Part shown: positions 32,663 to 45,838 of the stretch, in pieces
Numbering within the stretch: position 1 is the stretch's first letter
Layout: each line of letters begins with the position of its first letter
Assembly: GCA_015501605.1 (NCBI GenBank)
Contig: JADNRZ010000010.1
Coordinates: 1,240,001 to 1,304,000 of the forward strand
Source of the DNA: Panaeolus papilionaceus
Taxonomy: Eukaryota > Basidiomycota > Agaricomycetes > Agaricales
Direction of reading: 5' to 3'
Length of the DNA stretch: 64,000 nucleotides
Notes under the pieces: model-generated
The model's input: only the letters and a program-made list of their open reading frames with translations
The model's database searches: none
What the model was told of the DNA's origin: nothing
Position numbers and translations under genes: made by a program

Positions 32663-35600
32663 ATGTTCTCTTCCTTATTTTCTCGATTACCTCTCTCCCT
32701 ATCCTCTGCTTCAGGTGGCAAAAATGGTAACAAAGAAGGAGACGAAACAGGGTCAAGCCGAAGCATGAGTCTCCCTTGGCCAGTCACAGAAGCTGCTGCA
32801 TCCTCTTTAAACGCTGCGAATCGACCTAAAAGGGAGGGATCAATAATATGGTCGCACCAAGGGCAAGGTGCAAACGGAGTCACCATCAGCAATCCTATCC
32901 CTCGAACAACGACCAACACGCTTGCAGATTTCGACGACTACAGTTCGCACCACAGCCCACGGACTCCCAATATGAAAGGGCCCAATTCAGCTTCTATCGC
33001 GTCTGCTGGATCTGTAAAGTCCGGTAGGGCACCCTTCAGTAGTGGATTGATTCAAAGCAGCATGGAGGACAAAGGTCAGAGAGGGCGACCGCAACGCGTG
33101 GGATCGTATTCACAAGCTCCTATGCTCCATACTCCCGTTTTGCAAAACTCTACGATGCAGTACTCCGCCCCCCTTCAGACGCCGCAACAGACGCCGATCC
33201 AATATGGACAGGCAATTAGCAGCAGTGCCCCAAATACACCCTTCTACTCATACGCTCCCCCAGAAGTTGTACGAGTCGAAAGTGGCACTGATTCAGAAGA
33301 CACAACTCGCAAGGTCGCTGGTTCGCCAGAAATGTTGCCCCACCAAGTCCCGCCTGATATCCTTCGTCCCTCTTCCTCTCTCGGCGAATATGTCCCGCTC
33401 ACACGGAAAACCCAACCACAACCTATTGCTGAACAACCGTCCCCCGAAACAATCCATGCACTCTATCCCTATCCCTACCAAATTTACGGAGATGGTATGA
33501 ATCTGGCCCGCGAATCCAACGCCGACCTCTACACTGGTTCGCCAGTCGACGACGATGACGACAAAGAAATTCCTGAAGTCTTCCATTTCCCTCCCAAGAG
33601 CGTGTCCTCGTCGTCCTCGTCGTCAGGTCAAACTGCAACGGCGACGAAAGCGACATTCAGACAAGGTTTGAAACTTTATGTCCCACCCTATGCACAGAGT
33701 ACGCATTCCTCTCACTCTGAGAATTCGATCCTGCATTCAACAACTGCTTTTCCTCTTCCCCCTTCCCATCTCCCTTATTTCGCAACAGGGCAAAGCCTAG
33801 GACAAAACCAAGCCTTCCCTGTCGACGTCACGACTGCTCAGCAAATCCAGATCCACACGCCAATTTCGTCTGAAGAAGCCGAAGCTTATTATCAAGGCAT
33901 GGGCGCGGACGTCTATGGGAGCTCGTACAACTATCCCTTGGCCAAACAACTTTCGCCCATCCAGGAGCAAGACTACATTTCCCCAGCATCGGCTGCAGCA
34001 TCCGTGTCCATGGCTTCGTCGAGATTCAAGTTCAAGATCCCTGGGTTTATGAATGCGAACGGGTCACAAGAGAGTGTTTTGCCATCAGCAGCTGCTGGAA
34101 GGTACATCGGGGCACCAGGCATGACCGAGGGGGATGACAAGGGATCAACGAGGACGCAGAGAACTGGGTCAATTGGTTCTGTGGCAAATAGTCTCAAAGG
34201 TCCTCAGCCGGGGATGAACCTGAGCCGTGCTGGATCGCTCTCGGTGTTGAAAGAAGGTTTAGAAGCTGCTGCAGAAGGAGGCTCGACAGGAAGCGCGGGT
34301 GATCGTGAGCCAACAGGGCCTGTAATAGGACGTAAGTTTCCTTTTCCTGATCCTTTGCGGCGAGTTTCGTTGGGACTGATGGCTGGAATACGTTGGTATT
34401 GCATTGTTTTGTGTTGGGGAAAATAGGCGGTCTTTTTATTACGCGTCAGCTGAAAAGAACAGTCTCGCAGACGTCGTCCAGGTCCGACGGGCAGAACCAG
34501 CCAACGACACCTCACAATGCTGCAAACCGACTTTCTGGCCCGTCCTCTCTTAGAGACTTCAGCGCGCCTCAAACGCCAACACCAGCTTTCCACACCAATC
34601 CCAATGCCTCGGTGAGCATGATCCTCAGCCCCACATCGACTATTGCGACAACCGGGACCGCCAACGTCTCCATGCACACGCCAGCGTCCACGTTCATTCA
34701 TTCACCGGGGACCGCTTCGCCAGTACCTGGACAGACCCCCGTTTCAGCTGTCAACACTGCCGTCGCAGCTGCTGGAGGTCCAACTGGTGGCATTGGAGGC
34801 AATGCGGGCGTCACTCCCGCAGGCGCTGGAACAACTATGCCCCAGCGTCCTGCTCCGGTGATCACGATCACTCCTATGCCTCAATACCAGGCGCAGGGAA
34901 CTGGTAATGCTGGGGGAGGTGGTTTGTTGAAACTGCCTTCGCTGCCTAACATAACACCGATCGATCTCAGGTTTTCTTCCTTCCTTGGGAGGGATCGCGG
35001 AAACCAGGCTGCTGGCATTGCCCATGGGCAGGCACCTGCGTATGAGCGAGGTTACGACGTGGATGGAATTGAAGAGGGCGAGGAGTACGACGAAGAAGGT
35101 GACTACGTTGTGGACGATGATGGGGACTACGACTATGAAGAAGGCCATGGGGATTATGACCGGGAGTCGCTGCATGCAGAGAGTTATATGACGGCGTCTA
35201 TCAAGGACGTGGACGGCAAACGACGCAAATCCAACAATGGAAAGGAACGCCAAGTGGACGCTGATGAAGACGATTTCGAGCTTGATACATTGGACAAGAA
35301 CCAAAATCGCATGTCGTCCGAGTCGGCAGAACCTCCACCTGCCCCGTTGTCGGCTCTTCCCCCAAAATCACTCAAATCGTTCAAATCCGGGGAACATCGC
35401 CTGAGGACCGGAGAGTCCTTCATCCATCGTCGTTGGGAGCGGGACGTCCCTATGGGTGTTACCGCATCTCCGACCCTCTTCCGGACGCGCTCCCCCAGTC
35501 GCTGGTTCTTTAAGAAAGCAAATGGAATTTCGAACCGTACCCCCGCTTTTTGGACATTCTGGTTCGGCTTCCTATTTCCTGTGCTTTGGCTCATCGCAGG

Positions 35601-36300
35601 TTGGCACTTTACAAACGCTGGAGAGATGCCTCCTAAAGTGACCATGTGGGAATGGTACTTCCTGAGGGGCAGTCGCTGGTGGCTCCAGGGTGTAACGGGC
35701 CGTATCAGAACGGTGTTCGGATGCTGTCTTCCTCGAAGACCCACCAGTCAACGGTCAAGTGGGACAGCTGAGGGACCACATTTACATCAGCTGCCTGGGC
35801 CAGGGAATGTTACACTTCGCCAGGGAATGGCTAGGAAAAAGATGAGCGCCGCACAATCGCAAGCACGGATTGGCAAGGTCTACCCGGCTCTACCTCGCTG
35901 GGTAGCTGAGAAACAAAGCACTGACGACGGAAGGATGAGGCTCAACGATCCCAAACGGTCACTTCGGGGAATTTCGTTTGGGTACCCATTTATTCCTCGT
36001 CCTCTGGGGTCGCACGGATCATACACGGGTATGGACCCCTCAGACCTGGGATCCCATTCAATACTGGGAAGGATGATGCAGCGCCTTCTACGCATTATGA
36101 CATCCCCTAACCGTGTACTTGATCAGTTGTATGGTGTCAAGTTGAGGGAAGTTCGAGGAAGACCTGAGAGTGGGAGAAGAATGTTTGACCCGTGGATTCA
36201 AAGAAGTAGATATGCATTTTGTTACGCACTTATAACACTGGCCATCGCTATGTGCGTTGGTTCAGCGTATTTAATCGTTGTCAACACTCGTCGACTTTGA
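32663..36300 (+). CDS. Large disordered fungal protein with two C-terminal membrane segments
   Basis: Predicted 1180 aa. Exons are 32663-34331 and 34427-36300; splicing across the 95-bp intron joins GPVIG-R-GLFITRQLKR in frame. The first 900 residues are low-complexity Ser/Pro/Thr/Gln-rich and contain an acidic Asp/Tyr tract (EEGEEYDEEGDYVVDDDGDY, about residues 780-800). Near residue 927 a hydrophobic aromatic segment WTFWFGFLFPVLWLIAG forms a probable membrane helix. A basic region with conserved-looking GKVYPALPRWVAEKQ and FGYPFIPRPLG follows, then a second helix ALITLAIAMCVGSAYLIVV near 1154 and the tail NTRRL. The arrangement suggests a cytosol-facing scaffold at the plasma membrane or ER. 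I do not recognise a named family, although the FWFGFLFP segment looks like a conserved fungal signature. IRE1 follows 300 bp downstream on the same strand. Confidence 0.7.
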
Positions 36301-36600
36301 AGATGATTGTTATGGATATTTCCCGGATTAATATTTATTTTTACCTGTATTCCAATGACATGGACATTAGTCGCTGTCTATGAATGTATAATAGCATAAT
36401 AATATGGAATTTTATGACACAGAAGGGTGTAGAATATCAAGAAGCAATGGGAAGAGAGGAGACCAACGGATACAGTTGACATAAAAGTCAATTTTGTGAC
36501 ACAGCTCTGACTTGTCAACTCGTGGCAAACTAATCCACTTGCTGCTAGTAACACTCAAACTAATCCACAACCCAATGAATCTCTGACTGAACCCTCCCTC
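36301..36600. other. Short intergenic before IRE1
   Basis: 300 bp holding the 3' flank of the two-TM gene and the IRE1 promoter; no distinct element recognised. Confidence 0.5.
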
Positions 36601-39600
36601 ATGCTCTTCCTCTTTTTATTTCTACCTATTCTCTATGCCATTTATCTTGTTAGTGCGGTAGAGCCAGATGTAGACTCGCATGCTCTGGTTCGGAGGAATG
36701 CGCCACAGACGATTCCGAATACTGTCCACTTTGTTCAAGATGAGCAGGTCAAACAGGACTTTGTGAAGGAAAATCAGTTACTCGACATTATTCTCCTAGC
36801 ATCAGTAGATGGAAAGTTTCATGCGCTCAACAGGACAACCGGTAAAACACTGTGGTCAATGGCCTCGATTGCAACAACCACAAGTGTTTCTGGACCATCA
36901 TCATTGGCGCCGCTCGTGAGGAGCAGTCATCTCAACTTTGCCTTAGATCAGGACGACATAGACTTCGACGAAGATAACCCCCGCGAAACCTACATAATCG
37001 AGCCACAGTCTGGATCCATTTATGTCATACATCGACAGAATGGTGCTCTCCAACGATTCCCTCTTTCCATGTCAGAATTGGCAGACCTCTCACCATTTAG
37101 CAGCCACGACGGTGATGAAGAGACCATATTTGTTGCCAGGAAGGAAACATCTCTCGTCCTTCTCGAACTCGAGACTGGAAAAATTAGGGCAACTTTGACA
37201 GCAGAGTGCCCCTTCATCGACATTCCAACCTCCCGACCCATCGACCTTGACGAACTTGAAGCCGACACTGACGCTCCCGATGATGACCGGGGATTCTCAG
37301 AGCCAACGGGGGTATATGTCTCGCGAACAGGTGATTACTTAGTTCTACTCTAGGATTTTATGACTGACAACACTTTCAGACTATCAAATCTCCATCTATA
37401 AAGCCAAGGGGAAAGGCCTACCCATGTCGCACTTCCAGAACTTATCTGTATCTATATATGGCCCCAACAAGAAGGATAGCCATATCCAAACTCTTTACCG
37501 GAAATCCTCAGACGGGTTGTATGTTCAGTCTGCCCCAAACGGCGATGTTTACGCCTTCCAAGATCGTAGAAGCAACCCCGTCGACGGCCGCAAGCCCAAA
37601 GCCACTCCATCAGGTGGACAGCTATCGTGGGCCGTAAGCTTCCAACATCCCATGTATGCCCATCATTTCTCGATTGTAGCATCAACAAACTAACGGCGTC
37701 TCCTAGTGTGGCAGTTTTCGACATCTTTCGACCAGTGTCATCCTACCAGTCATCGCATGCCTTCGCTCTCCTTCAGCCCAAACCCAAACTAAGCGAATTG
37801 TTTCCAGAAAAGGCCAAAGAAGTCAACCCCGTTGGACTATCAAGCGCTTTCGTCAGAATGGTTGAAGAATCCAAGAGCCTTTATGTCATGAGTCCAGACG
37901 AATTTCCGCTAGTCGCCATCGGAAAGAGCAGCGAAGCAAATCATCCTTCTTCGCCACCATCTGGAGAGCCATACTCCGGTCAAAAGGATCTGGAAATTCC
38001 TCGATGCCGTGCCAACCCATATGACCCAATGTGTCTCGTTGGTGAGCATAGGTTAGAAGATTCCAATGGGCCGGAATGGAGAATGAAGCGTCTACTGGAT
38101 GGGCCAAAGACAACATCTCAGCCGCCTTTGGGCACTCCCGGAGTGGCCTATGGAGACGACGGCGTCATTATCCCAATCGTCGGACAACCTCGGGAGAATG
38201 GCGATAATACCAGTGGTGCACCTTCGCCGCCCGTAGTCATCCCTAGCGCCGAGGTCCCATCTCCTATTGGAGTCGGAAGAGGCGCATCAGGCAACGGCCT
38301 CATCCTTCCTGGACAAGTTGTGCAAAGCTCATTTACATCTGCTTGGGAAGGCTTGGCGATTGCTGTTGTCGTCGGTTTCATTTCTCTCTACTTCTTATGG
38401 ATCAAGTTCAAGAAGACAATCGAAGACAAAGTTCGCGAGGAGCACCAGAAGTTACTGCGCGAGACGACGAAACAGGCCGAGAGGGTCCCTTCAGATATCA
38501 TCATTGCGCCAAACCTCCCTATTGACAATATTCCGTCGCCAGTGGAACCAAGAATTCCGGTCCAGACACCCACTCCTGAAAGTCAACCACCGCTTAACGG
38601 AGGCGCTGAACCCACACCACATGACTCTACTAAGCCACTTCCCCAGCTCCCTGTTCCGCCGCTTTTTCAATCGCCTACTGTAGACCAAGCCGACGATCAA
38701 AACGCGCTACCTACAGCCACACCCCCAACAATACCTATACCCAATCTGGCGGAAGATGCCGAAGAGGGAGAAGGAGAAGGCGAGCCTGGTACACCAGCAA
38801 CTCCTGGCAAAAAGCCTCGCCCTAAGCGGGGTAAGAGAGGACGCGGGAAGAAGGGAGGTGCTGCGGGGTTGGCCGCCAGTAACAGTGGGAATGGAGAAGC
38901 AGAGGAAAATGGTGCAGAAGTACCAAGGGAAGATGAGAAGAAGAATGGGAGTACGGGGATTGTATTGTCGAGTTCTGCCCCCAAACTACCCGTAGTTCAG
39001 TCACCTTCATTGGTGGTATCTGACACGATTCTCGGTGAGTTTTTTTAGTACTATTCTGGCTGGTGCCCACGACTATGCCTTGGCCATCTGGATCTGTCTT
39101 CATGTTCCTCACCCGTGGCTGCGTTGACTCTAAAACTCTGGTTGCTAAATTGCTCTATTTCCGTTATACAGGATTCGGATCACACGGAACAGTCGTATTC
39201 CAAGGCTCTCTGCAAGGTCGTGCTGTCGCTGTAAAGCGTCTGCTACAAGACTTTGTAACCCTCGCTGCTCGTGAAGTCTCGATTCTTCAAGAGTCAGACG
39301 ATCATCCCAACGTCATTCGTTATTATTACCAAGAAGCCCACGCCAACTTCCTCTACATCGCCCTTGAACTGTGTCCAGCTTCCCTCGCAGACATCATTGA
39401 AAGCCCTGATCGCGACGCGTGGCGGGATATTGCCATCACCTTCGATCCTAAAAAAGCCCTTCGTCAGATAGCCAGCGGGCTTCGACATTTACACGCCCTC
39501 AAGCTCGTTCACAGAGACATCAAGCCACAAAACATTCTAATTTCAGCGGCGAAGGGCGCTGCTGGCTCAGCAGGATCGTTTGGGAAGGGCTATAGGATGC

Positions 39601-40628
39601 TCATCTCCGATTTCGGCTTGTGTAAGAAGTTGGATGTGGACCAGACAAGTTTCTTGCCTACAGCCCACGGATCGATGGCTGCGGGTACAGTGGGATGGAG
39701 AGCACCTGAGATTCTGAGGGGTGAAGTCAAGTTGGACGAGATGGCCACGGGAGACGAATCATTGTCATCGAGAGGATCTGTGGCAACTGTGCATGGGTCG
39801 ATGTCGGGAACACCTTCGGCTAACGGCAAACCCACGAGGCTGACAAAGAGTGTCGACATATTTGCCCTGGGATGTCTGTTTTACTACACTCTAACGAGTG
39901 GCAGTCATCCGTTTGGGGATAGGTTTGAGAGGGAGATTAACATCATGAAGAATGCAAAGTTCCTGGAAGGCCTGGATAGGTTTGGCGAGGAGGGCACTGA
40001 AGCGAAGGATCTCATTGAGAAAATGTTGGATCCCGAGGCGTCAGAGAGGTACGTTTTGTCTGCTAATTTCAATGCCAGTATGACCTTACATTGGGATTTC
40101 TTTCTTTCACAGACCTGATACGACGACCTGTTTACTTCACCCCTTCTTCTGGGACCCCGCTCGCAGGCTGAATTTCCTCCAAGACGCATCTGATCGGTTT
40201 GAGATCATGTGTCGCGATCCCAAGGACCCTCATCTTCTGACATTGGAGAAGAACGCCTCGGCCGTGGTCGGAAATGATTGGTACGCGAGGTTAGACAAGA
40301 TATTCGCGGAAAACCTGGGCAAGTTCAGGAAATACGATGGGAAGAACGTTCAAGATCTGCTTCGAGCACTGAGAAACAAGGTTGGTCGAACTTACTTTTT
40401 ATTTCTGTTCAACAAGTAAATTGACACCGTTTTTTCTTATAGAAACATCATTATCAGGACCTTCCGGACAATGTGAAACGCCACGTTGGATCCATGCCCG
40501 ATGGCTTCTTGGGGTATTTCACGAGAAGATACCCACAGCTATTCTTACACGTGCATAGGGTGATTCGGGAAACTGGATTGAACAAGGAGTCAATGTTCAG
40601 ATCCTATTTTGAGCTACCCGATTCATAG
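36601..40628 (+). CDS. IRE1: IRE1 unfolded-protein-response kinase/endoribonuclease
   Basis: Predicted 1220-aa ER membrane sensor. It senses misfolded protein in the lumen and splices HAC1/XBP1-type mRNA with its cytosolic RNase. Exons: 36601-37330, 37380-37653, 37707-39034, 39172-40048, 40113-40380 and 40443-40628. The signal peptide is MLFLFLFLPILYAIYLVSA. The luminal beta-rich domain (LLASVDGKFHALNRTTGKTLW, YIIEPQSGSIYVI) runs to about residue 530. The TM segment is LAIAVVVGFISLYFLW near 545. A Pro/Lys-rich linker (PKRGKRGRGKKGG) precedes the kinase from about 777: GFGSHGTVVF, VAVKRL, LVHRDIKPQNIL, ISDFGLCKKL, GWRAPEIL. The KEN RNase domain carries FRKYDGKNV and RNKKHHYQDLP; the Tyr, Arg, Asn and His that match the yeast RNase residues are all present. 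The stop is at 40626-40628. In a fungus rich in secreted hydrolases its role in secretory capacity is plain. Confidence 0.93.
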
Positions 40629-41713
40629 ACTCCGTCATTCCAAAAGTACTGCCCCAAAAGCCACGGCATTGATCGCAATTGTACCACTGTTCAACTTCTT
40701 CATGCATGTATTGCACCCTCGTCACATTAGAAGGCACTAATCCACATCGGCACCAAGACTACAAACATGTTTCTTTCTCTCAGCTACATCGTCTGCAACT
40801 CCCACTGCTCCCCACCCTCGCAATTCTTCATGCCAGTTCTTTGTTACGACATATCTTTTTCTTTCTATCTATATCGTTATTTTCTGCTCTATTTGTGTAT
40901 CTGTAACAATCCCATAGCTTTTCCTATGCAGCATGACTGCGCGCACCTCTCCAGTGGATACATCTTTCTTGTTTTTCACTATTGTGCTTATAATCCCTGA
41001 ACTAGTTACCGGACAATTCCACAATGTCATGTGTACCAAGCGCCTGGCTTCGGTTGTTCACCATCCCAACTTGGGTCAACGCTTTCCACCCCTTCACTTT
41101 CGTCTTTTTTGCTTTCAGGATTGTTAATTTCTTTTTCTTTTTCTTTCTATATAGAAAGATACCTCTTCATCCCCGTCGATCGAACCTAGTTCGTCGGATT
41201 CACTTTGTAATTTTCACGTTTTTCATGAGGTTTACCTTTCACCTTTTCAATCTTTACTGGCCGTTGTGGACACGACTGCGTGGTAGGAGTAACTAGTAAC
41301 CCCTTTTCACAGAAATTATATGTACAACTAGCAATACACATATTTCAATATGTTTCTGCTTCCAGCGTTTTCACTGACCCGTACAAGTTCCAAGTTTCAA
41401 TATATTCCAAAGTTCAGAATTCAACAGGTCACTGAGTGCCAATGGTGAGTCTTGGTGACATCATGTCAAAAAATCTGAAAGATGCACGTGATCATGTCGG
41501 CTCTGATCTGGGCGCTTCACGGTCGCGCGGCTACTTGTAGTTTTCAACCTAGAGCCCCTCTCAAGTACGACAAAATCTGATTGATTGCAAACATGATGGT
41601 ACAATGTCACAACTGAGATACTAAGCAGACGAGTCCAGGTTCAAAGACTCGACAAGTGCTACGTTGTGGTCACGTAATAGTACTCCGTTGGATAATGAGC
41701 TCCTCCTATTGAC
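40629..41713. other. Convergent intergenic IRE1-H6
   Basis: About 1.1 kb between two 3' ends. T-rich + strand from 40760 to 41280. Open frames here are Phe/Leu-rich low complexity and are not called. Confidence 0.55.
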
Positions 41714-42205
41714 TTAGAGGTTGAGATTGATGGGGGTGCATCCGAGGGCAACGAGTCCGTTCTAATGGACAATCAGCTTATGTTCGACGGTATTTCATCA
41801 GGTTGGTGACTTACGAAGCTGTTGTTAGTGCAGCAAACGGGTTGGGCGGAGCAGGAGTTTCCACCGGCACCAAGGACGGAGATTGGGCTGCAGCTCACTG
41901 TCGGGTCATGAGTATATGTCACGTATCCGGTCGAACTTGCGACTTACAGCCAATGAGACCACCGATGTCGGGGAGAGAGATACCGAGGAGACCGCTGAGT
42001 TGGGCCAAGGAGGTCAAAGACGACTGCGGAGGAAGGGATATTTAGTTTTGAGCTGGGTAAAGGGCATGAAGTACCATACGGTCATGGTAGAGTTGCAGCA
42101 GTTGATCGAGCCAGTGTCGCAGTCACCATCATTACGAGGGATTGCGGTGGCAGCAGCAAAGATTGGGAGAGCGAGAGCGGCAACAGCAGAGGCACGAGAG
42201 AACAT
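41714..42205 (-). CDS. Class I hydrophobin H6 (isolated)
   Basis: Predicted 110-aa secreted hydrophobin on -. Exon 1 is 42205-42080 ([20 protein letters not shown], then [15 protein letters not shown]). Three further exons end at stop 41714-41716. The loop reads [20 protein letters not shown], followed by [26 protein letters not shown] and [15 protein letters not shown]. Eight class I cysteines are present. The GNSC codons are not interrupted, as in H1 and H4. Closest to H4/H5 by protein, with one extra Asn-Asp before the first cysteine. It lies about 31 kb from the cluster, inverted, next to IRE1, so it is a dispersed duplicate carrying the same promoter motif. Confidence 0.92.
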
Positions 42206-43879
42206 CTTGAGTAGTTGAGCTTGTTGAAGTTGAATGGTTTATTCGACTGAAGAATGTAGGAGGAGATGGTCCCCCTTTTATACCCTTCCTTAGACATTAT
42301 TTTTATCCAGTCTTTCGCAGCGGATGGCCACCATCTGCCATTAATTAAATAGAATACCTAATGTGCTCTGCAACGTTGAAGACATGTTACTGGTTATCTG
42401 TCTTTTCGTTGTATTGATAAGCAGGAATTGAATATGTTGCAAGCGCTTTCTTACACTTCCGAGACATGGAAGGGCTTATTTTTAGTTACGCATTTTCAAG
42501 CGAATTCAATATGTTAATAAACGGCACACAAATCTCGCAGGAACGGAAAAACGCGCAATTTAAGTGGGAGAATAGCCGCAAATTGGGGTGTAGCCGCAAG
42601 TCAACCGCTTGTGTCTCATTCATTCTCATTCCCATCCGTTTGGATGATCCCCGCCTCTGCACATAATCTATCCACTGAAGGTCCGAGACGCATTCAGTCC
42701 CCATTGCTCATCAATAGCATTGTTCTTTATTTATGCTCAAAATTATCGGATTTCGGACTTCTTAAACTTCCTTGACCGATTTACTTTGTATCGAGCTTTG
42801 CTTATATTTAATCAATTCACATGGTATTTAGTAAATTAGTATGGATTTTGGGGACATAATGTTGGAACCTTGTCTCTGCGAAGCCTCAACTTGCAACGAA
42901 CACATTTTGCGAAGTAATTATAAGGGGCCCTTGCGCAATGCCATTGCAAGTGCATATGTGTATAAATTACTATAAAATGATCTTGATTTTGAACAAATTA
43001 AATAAGCGCCATCCGATGATCTTCTGCAGCGTTTCAGGTGTTTACATCTCTTGAAATTGTTGCTGTTTTATATCTTTTTTTCAGGTACACGCTAACGCGT
43101 CACGTAGCTTCAGTCTATTTTTCCAAGCCAGCGTTCTATCGTTAAAAAATGCAGAGCTTGTTCGTTGAATTTCCTTAGCACTCAATAGCACTCCACTTAA
43201 GCCGTTGCAGGGCGTTTCGACATTGCCGGATCAGACTGTGTTTAAACTCCGACAAACTCCGACAAAGTGGCCGATTCCAACAGATCTAACAGATGTCTCC
43301 CCTCATGACAACGTCCATGGTCCCTCAGAGTTGATAAACGTTTTTAAAGGTTTCTAGTGGATCTATCGGTACTAATGTCTCTTAGGAGAATGTCAAAGAT
43401 ACAAGCTTTGACAATGCTTAGTTGGATTGGATGACTCCGAGTCAGTTCCCCACATGTTATGGACGTGTGCTCTCTCTTATTGTTGTCTAATTGTCTTTCG
43501 GGTCTGCCAAATGGATCATCTGACGACTTCTTATTGTTATGACTGCCTTTTCATAAGCGTAAAACCTGGCTGGATGTAAGGCGAGCAATGCTGGTGTCTA
43601 TCTCGTATACTCAAGATGACCTTTATCCGCAATCAAACAATAGGAAGGGCGGACTATAACGTGTTGTGCGCTTCGCTCTCGACATTTCCTCCCTTTCGTT
43701 CGCTCCTTCTTCGTTTTCTGACTCTTCCTTCTTTTTCAAAGCTGCGCAAGCGCTCTTCTTGTATTCATATCTGCTACGACTTCTTTCGCTCATTTTAACG
43801 TGTATTTGTGCGTCATATACCAGTTATCTCGCTCTCTCTGCTAATTTCGCCCGTCTAGACCATTTATCGACGACATATT
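42206..43879. other. Intergenic H6 to F-box gene
   Basis: About 1.7 kb, AT-rich, between divergent genes. Holds the H6 promoter and, from 43650, a pyrimidine-rich tract likely to be the leader of the next gene. No other gene supported. Confidence 0.5.
42241..42282 (-). promoter_or_regulatory. H6 core promoter: TATA box and leader motif
   Basis: On -, TATAAAA at 42282-42276, then CTTCAGTCGAAT at 42252-42241 and CATTCAACTTC before the ATG at 42205. Same order and spacing as H2-H5. Confidence 0.62.
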
Positions 43880-45838
43880 ATGCTTTCTCTGTCTACGCTA
43901 CCGATACCATCAGGTCATCATGACCTAAATTCATCACTACGCGGATTCAAATTGCCTCGCTTCAGGATAGCTGCTGTGAGTGTGGTTTATTCGTCGAGCT
44001 AAAGGTATTGTCGCTAATCACCCAGATGACCTCAATGTATTCAGGCTTCCTTGTTAAGACATGGACACTTACTGCCTACCCATCATCAGAACGAAGCGAA
44101 ACAACGCAATTCCCTTGCTCTGGCTTGCCGCCTGCCTGAAAATGTTCTACGCAAGATTTTCATCACCACAGCACGAAGCACTGTCGGTCAGGATGGTGCC
44201 GAGCAATGGAGCTGGGTGAAAATCACCTACGTCTGTTCCAACTGGAGACAGGTTGCTCTCAACTACCAGGATCTTTGGAGATACATCGACTTCTCACAAC
44301 CAAGGTGGTACAATGCGACACTGCCTCGTGCCAAGATGTCCGCTCTTCACATTCAGGCATTTGTAAATGAGCAAAACGTCCGACAACTACATCGCACTCT
44401 GCATCTCGCGCACCAGATCCAAACCGTTCATCTCACATCATCAATTCAGCACATTGAGCCGTTATTGGAGATTTTGGCACATCCAAATCCTGCAATAGAA
44501 TCAATGACTGTTAAGGCGATATCAGCAGCTGATCCATTCGAAAACGCCTACGATCCACCTATGTTTCCTACTGATGGAGCGCCATTGCGCAAACTCAAAT
44601 ACATGGAATTACACAACGCCCCATTTTATCTTCTCACTTCGCGATGCACTTCCCTGCAAGAGTTTCACCTTCATGACCTTCCTTTAACGGAACAACCTAC
44701 CCTGCGATATTTCCTTTTCATGCTTGAGCAACTTACCGAACTCGAACACCTCACTCTGGATCGTGCCTTCCCAATCAACATGGATGGTCACGACCTGCGC
44801 GCCGTAGAGCATCCCATCAATCTACCCCGGCTCAAATCGCTAACGCTGGCAGGATCCATCGCTGACATCGCTAACATCTTGGATTGCTTTGAACTCTCCC
44901 CTCATGTACGACTGGTTATCAAGATTCGCACATTGTCAGGAATGCAGGGGGGCCTTTGGAAGCTTGTCAAAGTAATCGGGTCCCGGTCCTGGGCCTCTAT
45001 TGACACCTACCCCCTCCAAACGCTCGCTCTCACTAGCCACCAGAAATCTCCACGCCTGATTAATGGATTCCAACCGAACCCTGAATTCCAACAGGACCTC
45101 CGCATCCAGGCCTATAGTGAAGGGTCTTCTGGCAATGGGGCCGCGCTTGATATCTTCATTCGGCCAGACGACCAGTCGCCGGCTGATGAAGTCTTGATTG
45201 AATTCCTTACCGCTATCTGGAAAGGGTTGGCGCTTTCCCATGTGCACACGCTTGTGCTCCAAGACATGGATATTGTAACCCAGAAGTCGTGGTCCAACTT
45301 TCTACGGACATTGCCCTCCCTTAGGGTCCTTGATGTCACTGGCTGCACGCCATCAGGGCTTGCCTGGGCAATTCTTCTGGATGCCAGACCACACAAAGCT
45401 GACGGGGAGAGTTCACCACTCGAAGCGCAACGGCTCCTTATCCCGAGACTCAATGACATCTACTTGCACCGAGTCAACTGTTCTCGAGGGGGTTTCATGG
45501 TCAAGCGAGACGCGCCTGTTAATTCACCGGTTGACCTGGATGATTCACCGTTCCTGGATGTACTCACTCGTGGCCTCGCCCAGCGTCGCCGCTACGGGCT
45601 GTGTTTGCGAAGCCTATCGGTAGCGCGATGCGAATCTGTTTCCCGGCGCTCAGTAGAGGCCGCACGGAAAGCCGTCACTCATCTCGTTTTCGATCTGTGG
45701 AACGTTGTTAAAGATTCAGATACCTCCCCAAGCAACCCTGCGTGTTATGCCGAGGACCTGGATTGCGGGCATCCCAATGTGCGGCATTACCATCGACTAC
45801 GTACCCTCGTTCAGCTCGACGCTGAAACATTAGCATAG
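43880..45838 (+). CDS. F-box-like / leucine-rich repeat-like protein
   Basis: Predicted 629 aa. A short first exon, 43880-43975 (MLSLSTLPIPSGHHDLNSSL), joins in frame across a 69-bp intron to exon 2 at 44045-45838. I chose this start because exon 2 has no early in-frame ATG and begins right at a good acceptor. Residues around 50-95 form an F-box-like helix set: ACRLPENVLRKIFITTAR, then WSWVKITYVCSNWRQVALNYQDLWRYID. This is the typical agaricomycete F-box pattern that would bind Skp1 in an SCF ubiquitin ligase. The rest shows irregular leucine-rich repeats (LRKLKYMELHNAPF, ELEHLTLDRAF, RLKSLTLAGSI, LRVLDVTGC) forming the presumed substrate surface. Such genes are very numerous in mushrooms, and the substrate is unknown. 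Confidence 0.75.
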
